From contig JABWDB010000006.1 of assembly GCA_019614645.1 (NCBI GenBank), positions 7,254,001-7,318,000 of the forward strand: a stretch of 64,000 nt of DNA, in the 5' to 3' direction. The notes beneath the pieces were generated by a model, which saw nothing but the letters and a program-made list of their open reading frames with translations, ran no database searches and had not been told where the DNA came from. The position numbers and the translations under genes were made by a program. This DNA is from Stratiolaelaps scimitus. Lineage: Eukaryota > Arthropoda > Arachnida > Mesostigmata > Laelapidae. Shown one piece after another: positions 1 through 13,172 of this stretch (the stretch's first letter is position 1; the number at the start of each line of letters is the position of its first letter).

Positions 1-121
1 AACAGGGAGATATGGCATCGTCGGTGACAACGACGGTCACCGGCTTTGTGTAAGGTATTGTTTCCATAATGGACCTCACCTAGCCAAATAGGGGCTCAGA
101 GGTAGGCATGCCACCCGTCGC

Positions 122-647
122 TGACCGAAGTCATATCACACCGAAATGCGAGCCGACTGAAAGACCCTTGGGGAGATGTATGAGCAGGTAATAAATATAA
201 CTAGGTGTGAATAGAAGCACCATTATTGTTCTCTTATTTTGCCGGAGCGATGGAGAAGGATGTTTTACAAAAGCTCACTTTTACCGCTGGTGAAGTTTAT
301 TGAAGCACAAATAGGTACATGTGTCTTGCTGAGCGAAGTGCCCGAGCACTCGAGTATATATATATATATATATATATATACATGGACCATAAGTCATACC
401 ATAACGAAATGCGAGCCGATAGCATATGGTTAAGGGAAATTCTACTATTCACAGCCTTGCCACTATAAACATGTAAGAAGTATGCTTAAGTATGGACAGG
501 CAATAAATATAATTATGTGTGAACAGGAGCCACGTTTTTTTCTTCTTCCATCCTTAAATATAGAAAGGGAAGTTCCTCAGGAGCTCATGCTTCTCGCAGC
601 CGAAGTTGCTGAAATAAAAAAGGTATCTATGTGTCTTGCTGAGTAAG
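122..647 (+). repeat. Old tandem duplication of a unit of about 220-260 bp
   Basis: Unit A (122-338) and unit B (384-647) share, in the same order, AAGTCATA, CGAAATGCGAGCCGA, a TATG(A/G)..CAGG block, CAATAAATATAA or its TAATAAATATAA variant, TGTGAA(C/T)AG, AGCTCA and TATGTGTCTTGCTGAG (TACATGTGTCTTGCTGAG in unit A). A (TA)n tract separates them. No coding content was recognised. Confidence 0.65.
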
Positions 648-1843
648 AACAATTTTAATATAGACATACACTCACTGATATAAACACAAAGAACGAAACT
701 ACTTGAGATCGCGTACCTCGCCTGACAGTTCGTGAGCGGCCTGATATGGTAGGCTTCATAGAAGACGATCTTATGTTACGAAACAAGAAAGCCACTTTAG
801 AAAAAAGGGAAGAAAAGCCGACGTGCTTAAGCTAATTAAAAACGCAATTTAGCGCACGTGTTCGGTGACTGGATAAGCTTTCGTGAGGAACTGTTACCCA
901 AACAACCGGGTTGTTTGTAAGGGGCGGATGGTTCCATTTGGAACTTTTGGTTAGGGTGAATGATGTGGATAGAATGATTTATTTTTAAGATTCTATAATA
1001 TCACGTACCGCCTTTTGTCACGTAGAATCGCAAAAAGTCACGCTTGATATTAATAATTTCGGTGATTTATTTGATTTGGACCCGATTTCCTATAAATGAT
1101 TCGTATATGGAACACATACACGCACACTCAGGTTCGCTATATACAGACAGGTATAATATTTCACCATATCATTCCTCTAGAATATATACAATATTGTACA
1201 ATTTTAGCTGTGCCGACACCATCTAATGTGAAGCATCTGATTTCTTATAGAACAGCCATGTACGCATACACGGAGCTTCCATAATGGTCGGTTCATCAAC
1301 ACTAAGCTAATGGCTAACTAATAAAGGACGTCTCCGAGAACGGAACGCCGATCGTTAACGAAATTCGTTTTTGCCAACGTATGTGTCTTAAAGAATATGT
1401 ATACGCAAACAATTAGAAGCGAGCCCCTGCGGTATCTATATTCCGCTTACCTTATTTTTGAGGGGCGATCTCCGGAATGCCTGATGCGCACACGAGCTCA
1501 GCGGCCCAACTGTGTGCTCTGTCTACCTGAACGATTGTAAAGTAGATTTACGCCTAGTATCATCGCTGTTGATTAGGGACATGATAATAAAAAGTATTTG
1601 TATTTAAGTAAAGTGGTAATGGTGGTAACAGATCTCTACTCTGATATTGGTAGAGATATCAGATGAAGTTGGTCATGCCGCAAAAAGGTAGCGTATTTAG
1701 TTAAAACAACGCTGAAATGACTTCTGCATTACGACACATGACTAGGTTATAGTCCGCAGTGCAGATATGTAAAGGATGGAGTTCAAAAAGTGTGAATGTT
1801 AGTACCTGAAACCAAATATCTATATCAAATTGCTAGGAAATTG

Positions 1844-1844
1844 C

Positions 1845-1876
<32 letters not shown>

Positions 1877-1954
1877 TTATATATATAATATAATATTATA
1901 TTATATATATATATATATATAATATAATATTATAATATGTATATTGTATATATA
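1844..1954. repeat. Long interrupted TA palindromic tract
   Basis: About 110 bases of nearly pure A/T, alternating TA runs with ATAATATAATATTATA blocks. It is self-complementary over most of its length and would extrude as a cruciform. It is the longest such tract in the window. Confidence 0.85.
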
Positions 1955-2656
1955 CTGTAGCCTCATTTGCCACAATCCTCATAGAGCTTAAATACATATA
2001 TTCGTGCATCTGTTCACCTCATTATTATTCTAAAGTCCAGCTGTAGTTTCCAATATGTAATATGTATTAACACACTACCCCCATAGGATGAAGCAGTAGA
2101 ACCCATGGGTGTCCTTGTGCACGAGACCGTCATTGAGCACTATGGAGGTGTCCCGCAACTGAAACCTCATAGGGCGCCATGGTAGATCTCGCGCTCCATA
2201 TGCATACATTGGGACAATGTGGAAAATGACCTCAAATATATGGGCTTTACTCATAGTTAGCCAGAGGACAGAAACCCAATTTTATTTTTCGTATACATGT
2301 CTCCAACAATGATTAGCAAAACGTCATGCAAGCGTACGCTAAACGAAACAGCATTTTTTTGCGAACATCTAATGGCCAACTCATTTGAAATTCGACCACG
2401 TGTTGCGGAGCGACCTTGGCAATATTCAGGAAAGAATGTTCTCTAGACCTGCGAGACCAAATCGACATCCCTATCAATTACTAGATACCTGAATGCGCTA
2501 GGTTCACAATTAACGGAACCCCCTCCCCATGATTATTTACTACGAATAATGATATTTGCCATAGAGCGTTTACTGTAAGCTTGTAGCATCGAGCACATAA
2601 GCAAGCAGTGGAATAATGACGTACCGCATTTGCAGTGATATCGAATCTGGTTTCGA

Positions 2657-2675
2657 TCGGCAGGGATCCTGCCGA
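2657..2675. other. 8-bp perfect hairpin with a 3-base loop
   Basis: TCGGCAGG (2657-2664), loop GAT, CCTGCCGA (2668-2675). The flanking region (2540-3170) has overlapping short open frames on both strands, none convincing. It could be a relic of a mobile element. Confidence 0.6.
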
Positions 2676-5600
2676 GATGCTGCAGAATCAATCCGTGCCT
2701 TGCATTCCGGTATATGGCCTTTGAAGAGATTTTATTGGTTTGTCCTGCTCCCATTCGTTCGCCCTAGAAACACCCAAGCATTTGTTAAGCTGCAACTTAA
2801 TTATCACCTCGTGTTATTTGTGTTGCTTCGGTTGATGCTGATGGCGAGATTGGCTATATTCTATTATGGGTCAGTCGAACATTATTAGTCGACTGGCCCA
2901 AACGCGTGATCCACCTTTGCACAAGTGAACTAGTGCAGCGATTTCTCAATATTGAACCGTTCCAGCGTTCATCAAACAGACGAGTCAACATTCGACAAAC
3001 CCTGCCAGGGTTTGCCTTGATTAGGTCTAGTACCATGACTGTCACGCACGCCAGCCTACAGGGCCCAGCAGCTGACATCGGATGGACCGTGCTCGAAAGC
3101 CAACGAGTTGTGTCGTTTTCCACAAGGATGGAGCTGTTGAACTTGTTGAGTATCGCATTTGAATGGTAGCGAGATAGATCTGCATATGAAGTGCTTCAGT
3201 ACACAAGTGCCTACGTCCAATGTAAATTCCATAAACTTAGGTCATTCTGTACGAAACCACTTCATACCCACTCTGCGGCAATGTAGATGGGCGGTTGGCG
3301 TTCACGTTCGAGCCTAGATAGCATATTCCATCGTTAGGCGCTCTTTTCAACGTGGAGTATTGCTATACGGGTCGTTCTGCACGACACGATGGTGGAGTGA
3401 TTATTTATTTATTCGCTTCCGTTCCGTTCATCTGAGGCGGCGTACACCGATGACTCATTTCACGTACGGACCGACGCTGCTATGATCTGTCTGGTTTGAG
3501 CGATCATCTCGTACGCGTGCCGTCCTCTCCGGTCATTTCCGAGCAATTAACCTCATTTAAGCGTTCACTTTCATTAAGGCGTTAGCAATGATACATGCCT
3601 AGTGAAAGAAGGGACTAAATGAGACGTGAGATGATTATGTAGAACATGTGTGAAAACGTTTATTGGGCCGCAAACCGAATGTCTACATAAGGTAGCATGC
3701 AGAACCTCGATAGGCATAAACGAAGCAAGTGTGCGCAGGCTGTGAGCGAAATACTTGCTGTGCTCGCTGTGCGTAGCTTTTCGGGCTGAGAATCCGTAGA
3801 ATATTTCATTTGTGCTCTAGACACAAGCGCCTACGACCTACCCAATAAGATATTGGATATATAAGTAGGAAGTGGTGAATGTCTTGTGCAACATGTCGGG
3901 TTCATTGCTGTGACGTTGAGGGATCGGACCAGCCTGTCTAACGATGACTTCATTATTAGAGTCATTCGGAATCATCGGATACATGCATCATATGATGCTG
4001 AACTAGAAGGCAGGCTTGCCTACTTTATAGAGCGATACGCGACCAAACTAAATTTGCCCGCGTTTCTTTCTCTCCCACGACCATGGCCAGTCATTCAGTT
4101 AATTAGACTTGCATGGTTTGATCGGAGAAAGGACCGCTACGATTTCCAATCGAACTGCTTCAAACATCCTTCTCATGTTATTCCATTCTGTAGTCTATGA
4201 CCACTACATTGTCTACCGGTGGGATAATGCAATGCGAGTAATTCGCATCGTTCCTAGGAGTACGCGTTCCAGAACACAGGAGGACGATACAATACCAACC
4301 TTTGAATTATTAATGGAACTGCAGTTGTTTTTCAGCGTTGAAGTTCTCGATAGGGGTGTGTCACCAGGTCGCGGAACTGGAGATTGCGGCCTTTGGCTTT
4401 TCAGCGAGAGTCTTAGCTGTCCTAGCCCCTAGGTTGCTTATAGCAAACACCAGTTCAGTGGAAAAGGAGATTTGCAATTATCAAGTGGCACAAGTAATTC
4501 ACGAAGGATATGACGATGGGAATGCCCGTTAGTTGGTTTCAGCAAGAGCACATTCGCCTATTTTAAAAGGCTCATCAGTAAAGGCCTGACCTCACATCTT
4601 GCATGCATGATTTGCTTGGTGTAGTAGGCTGCAGACCCACCTAAACCAAGAGTTCCGGTAACTTGGATGCGCATTCGTCTTGCTGAAAGTAACACATTGT
4701 AATGTTGTAACGCAGGCAAGCATGCACCCATACATATATGGAATATATGGAATCAACTGTATGTACATACCGACTCGTCCTGGAAGACCGTTATTCGATT
4801 GTATCTATATCCGAGTGCAAACAAGGCGAACCTGATTAGCATATCTATCGGACTAGAACGGTTAAAATAGCCCGCATCTTGAAATTGAGCCAAAACGGAA
4901 ACTCGAAATCGATTCAACTAGTTAATAACCCGAGTTGAGTTGCAACAACAGCTAGTTCAAGCTACGGCCGTACAGAGGAACGAGTTAGCCAAGAGGCCGT
5001 TTGAACTCCATGCATACGTGGGTGGGACTGCGTGCCATCAAGTGTACGAGAGGTGGCTGGCTAGCGGTCTCGCGAGATGAACATCGACAGGTCTCGGAAC
5101 GACCCCGGGGAGCGTGACCATTTTGCTATGCTTACGCTATCTCTGATCGGGGTCGCGGCCACTACGACAACGACGGAACGAACGTTGACGACGATGATAA
5201 GAAGCAGAGATATCGGCCCTTAGCGAGCATGCCGAGCGCACTTCCCCTGAGCGAGTCGGCGGACGCCGACTGACTACAGAGTTAGAAAATAGGCAGGAAG
5301 GACATCGAAGAGAGAATGACTTTAAAGCACGGTATCTCTCTATTCGATGACTCCGTTATAGCTCGAGTCGAATAAGCCAGAATCGTTGTAGCGCTCCACT
5401 GCTGATCAGGGTCGCCTTCTATCTTGTTTTCTGCTGGATTTTTCTGTGCATTTGATTTAACATCCCATAAGGATTCCAGCTTAGCATATGGGAACTTCTC
5501 CCTAGCTGGCATGGCCCCTGTGTATCTGTGATATCGAACACAGGGCTAGCCAGAATACACTATAAAGCATATACACAAAAATACAATCGAGTAGACGACA

Positions 5601-8039
5601 TGCGCAACTAGAGAGGACGGCAATTGACGAGAAGATGTAGTTTACCCAACCTAAAACGACTTCAAATGTCCCTAGTATATAGTAACGATAAGAAAACCAT
5701 GATGAACCCAGTACAGACAGCAAAGTATTGCTCTTCTATGATGCGATTTCACGTTCGTGTATTAGCGCATGTTGAGCACTCAATCGAGTGGAGTCGTAGA
5801 AAATGAGATGGTCAACTAACATTCCACCAGACGGTTTCAGACTAGATCAGGCTCGAAACGTTTACATAGCGGCGTTGGGAAGGGCGATTTCGAAAATGTC
5901 AGCCGCTCATTAGTGCGTTTCGTTCAAGTCAACCGGCAGCGTAATGCAATGTATACTGAGCTGTTTTTTTCTCATTTGTGAAACTATTCGAAACCGTTCG
6001 CTGTTGACGAATCAATTGAATGTACCAAGTCGTTGAATCTGGGCGCTAATTACGAGTGTGACAACAACAACAACAACAACAATTAACTACGTCCCACCAC
6101 TTTCAGGGATTTTGGGGAATTTCGCTGTTTGTGAGCGGGCCTGATTACTACAGGTAATAATTGAAACCTCACCCCCTCTTGGGATTCGGTCTCTCACCTT
6201 GGCTACAAAATTTTCCCGTGACTTGGGGAGAGCATTCATGAAGGGATTTGATTGTGCATTTTTATAGTATATATATAATATATATATATGTAGGGCCCTT
6301 GGTATTTTATAGCTCCTAATTATTATATAATTGCATTTTTATTACGAGAGCTCATGCATTGTAAAACTGCGGTTCCGGCAATAAACCTCAAATTAAATGG
6401 ACCAATAAAGAGTTAAGAATGAAGTTACATGAAGAAAACGTGCCGGAGTAATGCGCATAATTTTCGTTTTGCGATACTGTCTAAACGCAGTGATATATAC
6501 CGACTTAAAGCTTTGAAAAGAAGCGAATCATGGGTTAAAAATACATTTTAACCTTGATGTACGCGGGCTCATCCGCCGTGCTGAATAATACCGTTGTTAA
6601 ATACGAGGGTTGAAAAAGGGGGTAGATTGCATCTCATCCCCCGCACTTTTAGGGCTGGTAACTTTGGAAGAGGCTAAGCGTTGCTAGTAAAAATAATTTC
6701 ATTGACTTTGCATGGCCCTCACCCACTGCTTGGCCAGCAGCTCGACCAGAGTTTCCGATTAACGAGAACGGCGATTCGTTCGTGCACCCATGTTTCAACT
6801 TGTGCCTTTGACTTGAACAGGTTTTCTTCCCGGCAGTGCTGCATGGATCCGAACAGGTGGTAACCCCATTGGGCAACGTCCAGGCTACAAAGCGCGCACG
6901 GCAGAACTTCCCACCCAAGCGTTTCCTGGGATGACAAAGCCCCACACACACACAGTCTGATGTTAACACGCAATAAGATCACTTTGCGGGGACCTTTTTT
7001 GTCAATCTCGTGACGTCACCGCCCTCCTGCCGCGTCTGATCCGCTCACAGTAGAGGAGCCCATTCAGATGCCACCGAATGCATAACATCACCTTCTGGCG
7101 ATGGATGTCGAGGGTTGTCCGCGTTTAACCATTCCTTCCTGCGCTGAGGATTGTCGTAAAACATCCATTATTCATCTCCCGTAGCGATCCTGTGTGGAAG
7201 CGACTTCTTGATGGGCTAAAAACTTGCAAAGGGTCCCTTACTACTGACAAGGAAGCCATTGGGAGCAGTCGTTGCTGTAAGGCTAGAATACGGCTCGCGT
7301 TTTCAACTGCACCTAAACTACTAGCAAATATTTTGAAAATTTAATTTCTATAAACATTAGTTTGGTCCCCCCCTCTCCTGAGACAAGCTGCCTGATTTTT
7401 ACACGAGTCGACCTTTGCCACCCCCTAAACTCCGGGAGAGGCATTGCCCGTGGTGGCACGGTGAGGACCATGTAAGCCAAACCATAAATGATCTTTACAA
7501 CAATAGAAGATTTCTGATTAGCTCTGTGAAGAATTCGTGTTGTGGCCAGCACCAGTTGTATAATCACATGATCTCGCCTGCTTCTTTTGTTTCGCTGATA
7601 GATCCCGCGAATGAATAAATGCGAGGCCATATATCCTTTGCATAGGCATCCGAAGCTCGCACAGACTTGCATTGCTTTCTGCTGTCATACATATCGCGAT
7701 AAAAGAAAACCTGCCCCAATAGAAATATCACAAAAATAACTATTCATTTACAATACGCTCACCATCATCATTATCATCATGTGAACGCAAGAAGTCGTCC
7801 ATAAACAATCCCGACCAAGCACTAGCCTGCTGCCGATGGTGTTCGCGGCAGACTGTCCGACGCAGTAGCCCGAAGTGGTAGTCGTAGTAGCTAGCCAGCC
7901 AATGTCAAGGCGACCGGTGGTTATTTATCTTGGCTATTTTTCTCTCATATATCTAATCCGGTTGCCTGTCGAGCGGTCGTCGATGGCAATTCTTGGTGGA
8001 TATTTGTCCGTGTAACGCCAATGACCGAATGAGCATCGC

Positions 8040-9110
8040 TCGTGATTAAGTGCGCGATTCGCGGTGTGTGGTCGCCGAATGCAGAAAAATAGCCGCAGAA
8101 ATCATCGTTGGACGGATGCCTCCTCGGCCGACCACTGTTCGGTGTTTGGTCGCTATGCAGCGTTGCTGTGTCTGTCTATTGCCTTCATCGGGCTATTGTT
8201 AGCTGTCAACTTCTGCCGCTCAGAGTGGCAACTCTCCTGCTGGATTCACCGGTGGCAAGCGGTGTCAATGCGACGGAATGTTGGGCTTGCACTCGTATGT
8301 ATGTCTTTATGTATATGTGTGTGTGTAAGTGTACATCTGTGCCGGGGTGTGCGTGTGTTTGTCTGTTTGTTTGTGTGTCTAATGTAAGCATCTTCCTCTC
8401 TGATCCAAGTCCGCGCTTGCCCCATGTCGCGTGCGTCGGAACAGCTAACGGGACCATGCGCGGCGGCCGCGCGGCGAAGGCCCCCGCGCGGTCGGAGGGG
8501 CCAGGCAGCTCGTTCGGTGCGAGGGCCTGTTGTCGCGTTGTCATCTGCGGCGTTTTCGAGCGAGCTCTTGACGTTGGGACTCATACAGCGGTTACTATTC
8601 ATAGCAGTAGTAGTAGTAGTGGTATAGTGAGGATTCTAGCGTAACAGATGCCAGTAGCATCTTACAATAGCAGCAGCAACCACAACGACTACTACAACAA
8701 CAACAACCACAACAATAACAACAACAGGCGACCAATCGGATGACGCGGCGATGCCCACCAAATGGCAATGGAATAGCAGACCGACGATGCCCGCTACTGT
8801 CAGGGCGACGACAACGACAACGACGACAACAACAACGACGACGACGATGAAGTGAACGAAGGAGGCGACGAAGACAACGAAGTTTGCTGGTGGCGGATTG
8901 ATTCCCTCCGCTCTGAACCGGTGTGGGATGAGCTGTCGCGCTCACTCCCTCCTCGTGCGTAACTGTGAGCGCCGCGCATCGCGTCGCGTTTAATACTCGC
9001 TTCGATTCGCCGATCCAGCCAGAGCAGGAGTGCGAACAATCCGAACAGCCGCAGTAAGGCTAGCTGTGTGGTGGAGTGCTAATGTGTTACTCGTCGTCGT
9101 GAGCACAGTG
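8040..9110 (+). promoter_or_regulatory. G+C-rich island, possible promoter or 5' exon on the + strand
   Basis: Composition changes sharply from A+T-rich to G+C-rich with abundant CpG. An ATG at 8079 opens a frame with a hydrophobic stretch (YAALLCLSIAFIGLLLAVNFC, residues 31-51), and GTATGT at 8295 could be a donor. At 9106 GAGCACA|GTGAGTAATG is a good donor context, with only short open frames before it, which would suit an untranslated first exon. A hydrophobic segment by itself is weak evidence and nothing downstream was tied to it. Triplet repeats make the other long frames here unreliable. Confidence 0.25.
8680..8850. repeat. CAA/CGA/ACG triplet-rich patch
   Basis: Two stretches of imperfect CAA, CGA and GAC repeats (about 8680-8720 and 8806-8850) inside the 8-9.1 kb island. 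They account for the Ser-rich and Arg/Cys-rich artificial frames there. Similar triplet patches lie at 6061-6082, 42685-42715 and 61998-62040. Confidence 0.85.
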
Positions 9111-9892
9111 AGTAATGTCCTCGGTGTGACTAGTGTCCTCGGCGATGGCGAGAAAAGTGGTATCAGCGTAACAGAGATATGTTCATGTTGTGTGCCTGAG
9201 TACGCCTCGAATATATGCCCTCCTCCAGCTGCAGCGATTCATGACAGAGCTAAAAGCATTGCAGAGCACTCTGTTGGCGGTGTGTGTGTGTGATATTTGC
9301 TGGCCAGTGGGGGTGATCTCACTGGCGAGTTGAGATCGACGCATCGCTATATATGATAGGCGTTGGCCTGCTGTCCTCCATATGGATTTATATATGGGTA
9401 TACGTGTTCTGGGTATCACTTGTGAAAGTACTCTATCGATAGAATGATTTAGACCGCTCCTCCTTACCCCGTCACGTCATTGAATGTTAATTGTGTATCG
9501 TGGCCATCACATTGACTCATTTGGATATATCGAGGATATATAACTCCCCTGTACAATAAGAATGAGGGATGTATTCGCAACCGTGGGTGACAGCTACGAT
9601 TTCAAGGACATGAATCCCTCTTACTAGATAGCTAGTCAACATACAATAGCAACTTCCACCCATAGTTTGTCGAGATCGTCGTATACTACAATGCACTCAT
9701 AAAATTTTTCCCCGAACGAATATACGCACGAGCAGACCTCAGGCCGTGGAAGATGCTGGCAAACAGCAGAATAACGGCCAACAGCAGCGTCTAATTATCA
9801 CAAGGGCTTGTTCGTCCCGATGAGCCGTCAGTGGCACGGGTATATTTGTCTCTTTTTTGCTTGAGCTCTGCAATCGATTTCGAAGCTCCAAG

Positions 9893-10119
9893 GTTCTCCC
9901 CTTTGGAAGAAGGGGAGAACGTCGCAGCGAACGACGACAATAAGGGAGAGCATGCGATCCTCGGAATAGGCCGCCTTCGTGACGCTTCCTTCGAGGCGAA
10001 GTCTCGAAGGAATTCCTCGTTGGAACTGCCAATGGATCCATATGCCACTGGGAGGGTGTCAGAGGACGAAGAGCACACTGCATATTTGCTTATTTCGGGG
10101 GTACTGCACTTGCGCAGTA
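9893..10119. other. Cluster of three perfect hairpins in a segment open on both strands
   Basis: Three exact inverted repeats occur within 230 bases. GTTCTCCCCTT (9893-9903) pairs with AAGGGGAGAAC (9910-9920), loop 6. TTCCTTCGAG (9986-9995) pairs with CTCGAAGGAA (10003-10012), loop 7. TACTGC (10102-10107) pairs with GCAGTA (10114-10119), loop 6. The same segment is open for 160 codons on the minus strand (9791-10273, starting MCSTSGETDEQSAKS) and for 97 codons on the plus strand (9831-10124, containing DFEAPRFSPLEEGENV). The plus frame has many G-first codons, as real coding sequence does; the minus frame is longer. I recognise neither product and cannot say whether this is an exon, a structured RNA or chance. 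Confidence 0.4.
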
Positions 10120-11998
10120 TTTGAGTCCGCGCTGTATTCTGACAGGCTGGATCATTGACGGGCGCCACGGACACTTGCGAGCTGCTCATGTTCCGCTCTG
10201 CTCTGCAGCGAGCTCGGCCGACGCTGGTGCTCTTGGCTGATTGCTCGTCCGTCTCACCCGAAGTGCTGCACATGGCCAGAAGTTGGCGTAGTCCTTTCTT
10301 CTCTGGTAGATCCCCCCCCCCCTCCCCCCTTTAGAGGATTTCCGAAATGGTCTCCCTTCTTGCAGGAAACGAAAAAAAAATGAGGAAGCGGAATGCCTGC
10401 AATGGCGGCGGTGGATTTGCCAATGACGAAAACATCAGCCGTCCCTTCGAAGCTTGGGTACTTTAGAAAAAAATGCAGCTTTCCTCTATCACTTCGACAC
10501 TCGTTTCGAGTCCAGGAGAAAAATGCGATCAGCATTTCGGCGCTGCTGGCTCGATCATTCGGCGATGTCCACTCGAGGTTGCACCGTAATTGAAGCTCTG
10601 TTTAACAATGAACAGAGAGCGCAAACCCGGTCATTGGCATTCACAAACAACAGTAGCTACGCGACAAATACGCGCAGCCCTGACAATGATAAGAAGAAGT
10701 ATTGATATGCTTTTCATTGCTGCACATTTGTGCACATCAATGTTTGAAAGACGTATTATGCTATTTCTCAAGCTGTGTCCGTCAATAACGGACGCTCCCT
10801 ATTTCGACTGAAAATTCACCAAACTCAACCTGCGGCCTCCGGCTTTGTACAGCCAGAGACTTCGTTGTGAGACAATTTCGGGTTGTATCTTTTTGCAGGG
10901 TTTACTCATCCGAGAATCCTTGTGTGCGGATTTATATGTGTGCCTTTATTGATGTTTTCTGTGAGCTGTAGTGTTGGATATTGCCAAATAAGAGTTCAGT
11001 TGTTTTGTTAGAACATTGTACTGGGGTAACACAACTAGCTTAAGTAAAATATGTGAACTAACATTTCGATGGGTCACTCGGGACCGAGCGATAACATGTC
11101 CCAAGTGAAAATATATATGTATATATTCATGTATCTGTTATAAAATCATTTATAATTCCTTCTGATGTCTCAACGTAGCCACATAATGTGAGATTTTACA
11201 TTAACATCTATTTTAATGCATCCTGATGACAATTTATCTATAGCGAAGCAGGAGCCTGCAAAATATTCTCTGGGCAATTAATGCCGTTTACATTCCCATC
11301 GGCGTTTTTTTATTATAATGACAAAGAAAATAGAGATCCAGGAATGTTTGCCTCTATGTTAGGTTATTTCGGCACAGCCCTTGTTCTCCCATATGTGAAT
11401 ATGTATGTTTCACATTCGATCATAAAATTGCAAGATAAAAATTTTAACGCTATTCAGAGGTCGCTTAGTAGTGTGGAGCGTTTGTTACTCACGTAAACCG
11501 CGGATTTGCGAAAGATGCTGTACCGAGCTTGCTCGCTGGGTATACAATATTTTGCCTTTGCTTCTATTTTAAGCGCGCTAATTGCTCAAATGTGGCTCGG
11601 CAACGAATACATGCTCAATGTAAAGTAGATCCTCTTTGAGATTTTGCCACTGAATCTATAACAGAAGTGCACAGCTTAGAAGTTGAGCATAATGTAACAT
11701 GGCACTGGAAGGATCACCTGTTAGTTACTCAGTTTTAGGGGTCATCTTGCCTTCCCTTCGTTCGACAGAGAATACAAGCGTTCGTCTTAATTTCATAATG
11801 TTTTCCAGATGAAATAATCGAATGCGTCATACGCATTACGCCTTCGAATAGTAATAGCAATAACACTAAAAAGAGACATTGTACGCCCTAGCCTAGGCGG
11901 ACCTCTCACTCTAGAAGTCAAACTCTAGGTGCTGGTGTTGCGATTTGCGCTAGGAATAGTTTCATAAGTCATGAAATTGTGTCGATTCGTACAATTTC

Positions 11999-12362
11999 GT
12001 CTTTTTTTTCTATTGCGACATTTCAGGTATCGTCTCGTGTGTCCACTTGTACGTTACGTGTCCCCTACGTCATCCAATCACTCGAATGCGAACAGTGCAT
12101 GTTATTGTGTCCGCTAATTTACCAGGCCTACATCCGCTTTGTCTCTGTTTCTAACGTCCGCCGTCAAGTGTGCCTGGATGCGTCTCCTGCATTTTCGTTC
12201 CATTGTCAATATTTCGTCGCGACGCTTGAAGCCCATCCTCATTCGTGTACTCCAACTCCGTCATCGCATAGTCGAGCTCCGTGGATTTCACTATCGCCTT
12301 CTACCGTAAGGGCTGTTCCACCAGGAGGCCGTTGCTCGGACTGGAAGGTTACAACTCGCAAG
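11999..12362 (+). other. Weak exon candidate between a good acceptor and a fair donor
   Basis: A strong pyrimidine tract ending GACATTTCAG (about 12000-12026) is followed by 336 open bases, then CTCGCAAG|GTGTGT. The encoded Cys/Ser/Thr-rich product has no recognisable motif and codon use is not distinctive. It could be a noncoding exon or chance. Confidence 0.2.
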
Positions 12363-13054
12363 GTGTGTATGAGCAATAGTGGTATTCCTAGAAAGAAAAT
12401 GTCAAGTAAGAATGATAATGCTTTGGGAACCATTTTAAACTCGGGCAACTCGTTTAAATAACTTGTGACAGATAAGATAGGGGTGAGTGTCATTTAGTCC
12501 TAGGGTCGTGGTCTTTGCGTGATCTATCCATGTGTACTACTATGCTTCTGTTATATAAAATGTAAAGACATTTGTTATATCAATTCTGTATGCGAGGCGT
12601 ATTGACGAAACTGCAACTCTCACATCGCAGTTAAGTTCTCGTAGAACGTAATTAGAAAAAATAAGTATCACTGTGCGCAATACATTTGACAATAGCACCG
12701 TTTGATTGTAATTATACGCCAACATTTACACATTCAATTAACAATTATTTTCATTTCTACATATTTAAATTATGGCATCCTAGTTATATGTTCATGAACC
12801 TCTCTGGCAAAGTTAACCACAGAGGTGAGTAACGAAGTTCATGGTGAAGGCCACTCCAGATAGAGGGTAGGCTATAGGCGAGAGTGTGTCTACTATTAAT
12901 ACTATTAATAGTTTCATTTGAAACGAGAGGTGCCCTTAAGCGTGGTAGAGTGGCTGATGACGACGATGAGTGGGAATTAGATTGTAGGCGGGCGGAATCC
13001 TGCCTTTGGTCATCTTAAATACAGGCAGGCCATGTTAACCCCGTCGAGCCCGGC

Positions 13055-13172
13055 AGCCTGCTGGTGCGTTCGTATGGGCCTGGCAACCGGAGGAGACGGC
13101 CGTAGATGCACGGGTTCGATCCCCACCATTTGCACATTTTCGTTTAAGGGTTACTCGCCTTACATCGCCTTC
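13055..13172 (+). mobile_element. tRNA-derived SINE, copy 1
   Basis: It shares with the 26155 copy GGAGGAG, then CGTAGATGCACGGGTTCGAT (ending in the B box GGTTCGATCCC at 13113-13123), CACCATTT, the CATTTTCGTTTAAGGG block and CGCCTTACATCGC. Its B box is closer to consensus than that of the other copies. The match fades into a CT-rich stretch after about 13180. Confidence 0.6.

Larger units (their letters stand above)
650..8039. other. A+T-rich stretch, nothing supportable
   Basis: Short scattered open frames, the TA palindrome at 1844-1954, the small hairpin at 2657-2675, ACA repeats at 6061-6082 and a TA run near 6268. No exon, RNA gene or intact mobile element could be supported. Confidence 0.6.
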
